The translations under genes were made by a program, and so were the position numbers. A stretch of DNA of 6,672 nucleotides, taken from positions 1 to 6,672 of the forward strand of contig JAJYEK010000191.1 of assembly GCA_021785795.1 (NCBI GenBank), given 5' to 3'. Of this stretch, positions 6,432 through 6,672 are shown piece after piece (the stretch's first letter is position 1; the number at the start of each line of letters is the position of its first letter). The DNA comes from Pseudomonadota bacterium. GTDB lineage: Bacteria > Pseudomonadota > Gammaproteobacteria > Acidiferrobacterales > UBA6901. A model generated the notes under the pieces. The model ran no database searches, was not told the origin of the DNA, and saw only the letters and a list, made by a program, of their open reading frames with translations.

Positions 6432-6672
6432 GACCGCTTTCCTTTGCCTGCGAAATAGCCAAGCCACGGCCGCCGCTGCGCGAGGCCGGGCAGAGGCACA
6501 ACGGGTGCAAACTGCGGGTAGCTCTGCTGCGGCTCCCCGGGCGCAGCCTTGTACACACGTACCCGCACGTCGTACCAGCCAGCCTGGCCGGTGACCGGGT
6601 CGGAGTTGGAAAAATGTGTCCCGTCCGCGGAAGCCGGCAACTCCTCCGAGATCAGATGATTGAGCAGGAATC
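6428..6672 (-). CDS. soeA: Molybdopterin oxidoreductase large subunit, C-terminal fragment, SoeA-like
   Basis: Only the last 80 residues are visible; the gene enters from the right edge of the window. The readable part starts FLLNHLISEELPASADG and contains THFSNSDPVTGQAGWYDVRV. This fits the end of the molybdopterin-dinucleotide-binding domain of the DMSO reductase family, followed by a proline-rich tail ending GYFAGKGKRS. The stop overlaps the soeB start by ATGA, so the subunits are co-translated. As the catalytic subunit of a SoeABC-type complex it would oxidise sulfite to sulfate. The active-site region, the N-terminal FeS motif and any Tat signal are all outside the window, so the exact substrate rests on the neighbouring subunits and stays inferential. 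Confidence 0.75.
   Translation of the reverse strand, partial: FLLNHLISEELPASADGTHFSNSDPVTGQAGWYDVRVRVYKAAPGEPQQSYPQFAPVVPLPGLAQRRPWLGYFAGKGKRS

Noticed and set aside
6432..6467. 12-codon N-terminal extension of the SoeB-like protein
   Set aside because: It would read MAWLFRRQRKAV inside the soeA end. The ATG at 6431 has a ribosome site, an ATGA overlap and the family's usual N-terminus.

Overview
The window comes from a GC-rich proteobacterial chromosome, most likely a sulfur-oxidising gamma- or betaproteobacterium. This is inferred from gene content, mainly a soeABC-type membrane molybdoenzyme cluster (cytoplasmic sulfite oxidation) and an rpe-gph carbon-metabolism pair of the kind found in autotrophs. 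Genes are tightly packed. Three of the four same-strand gene junctions are 4-base ATGA stop/start overlaps.

Layout. (1) Positions 1-89 are unassigned sequence downstream of gph, with a 7-bp stem-loop and an unproven start codon open to the window edge. (2) On the minus strand, rpe (ribulose-phosphate 3-epimerase) overlaps gph (phosphoglycolate phosphatase). (3) A 321-bp divergent intergenic region (1472-1792) holds a plausible promoter for rpe-gph. (4) On the plus strand, a small membrane protein made of two DUF2892/YgaP-TM-like halves is translationally coupled to a large membrane-bound HAMP-PAS-GGDEF-EAL protein. The cyclase half looks intact and has an I-site; the EAL half has substitutions at metal and loop-6 positions. 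(5) The plus-strand pair converges, with only 32 bp between stops, on a minus-strand cluster: soeC-like DmsC-family anchor, soeB-like four-cluster ferredoxin subunit, and the C-terminal end of a soeA-like molybdopterin subunit that runs off the right edge.

How they may work together. The SoeABC-type enzyme would oxidise sulfite at the cytoplasmic face and pass electrons through the FeS subunit to the quinone pool via the membrane anchor. Rpe and Gph serve the pentose-phosphate/Calvin cycle and 2-phosphoglycolate salvage. The DUF2892-GGDEF/EAL pair is probably a c-di-GMP signalling module; any link to the neighbouring sulfur genes is conjecture. I found no mobile element, CRISPR array, tRNA or rRNA, and no clearly new defence-type or metabolic system. 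The least ordinary element is the duplicated-DUF2892/c-di-GMP gene pair.
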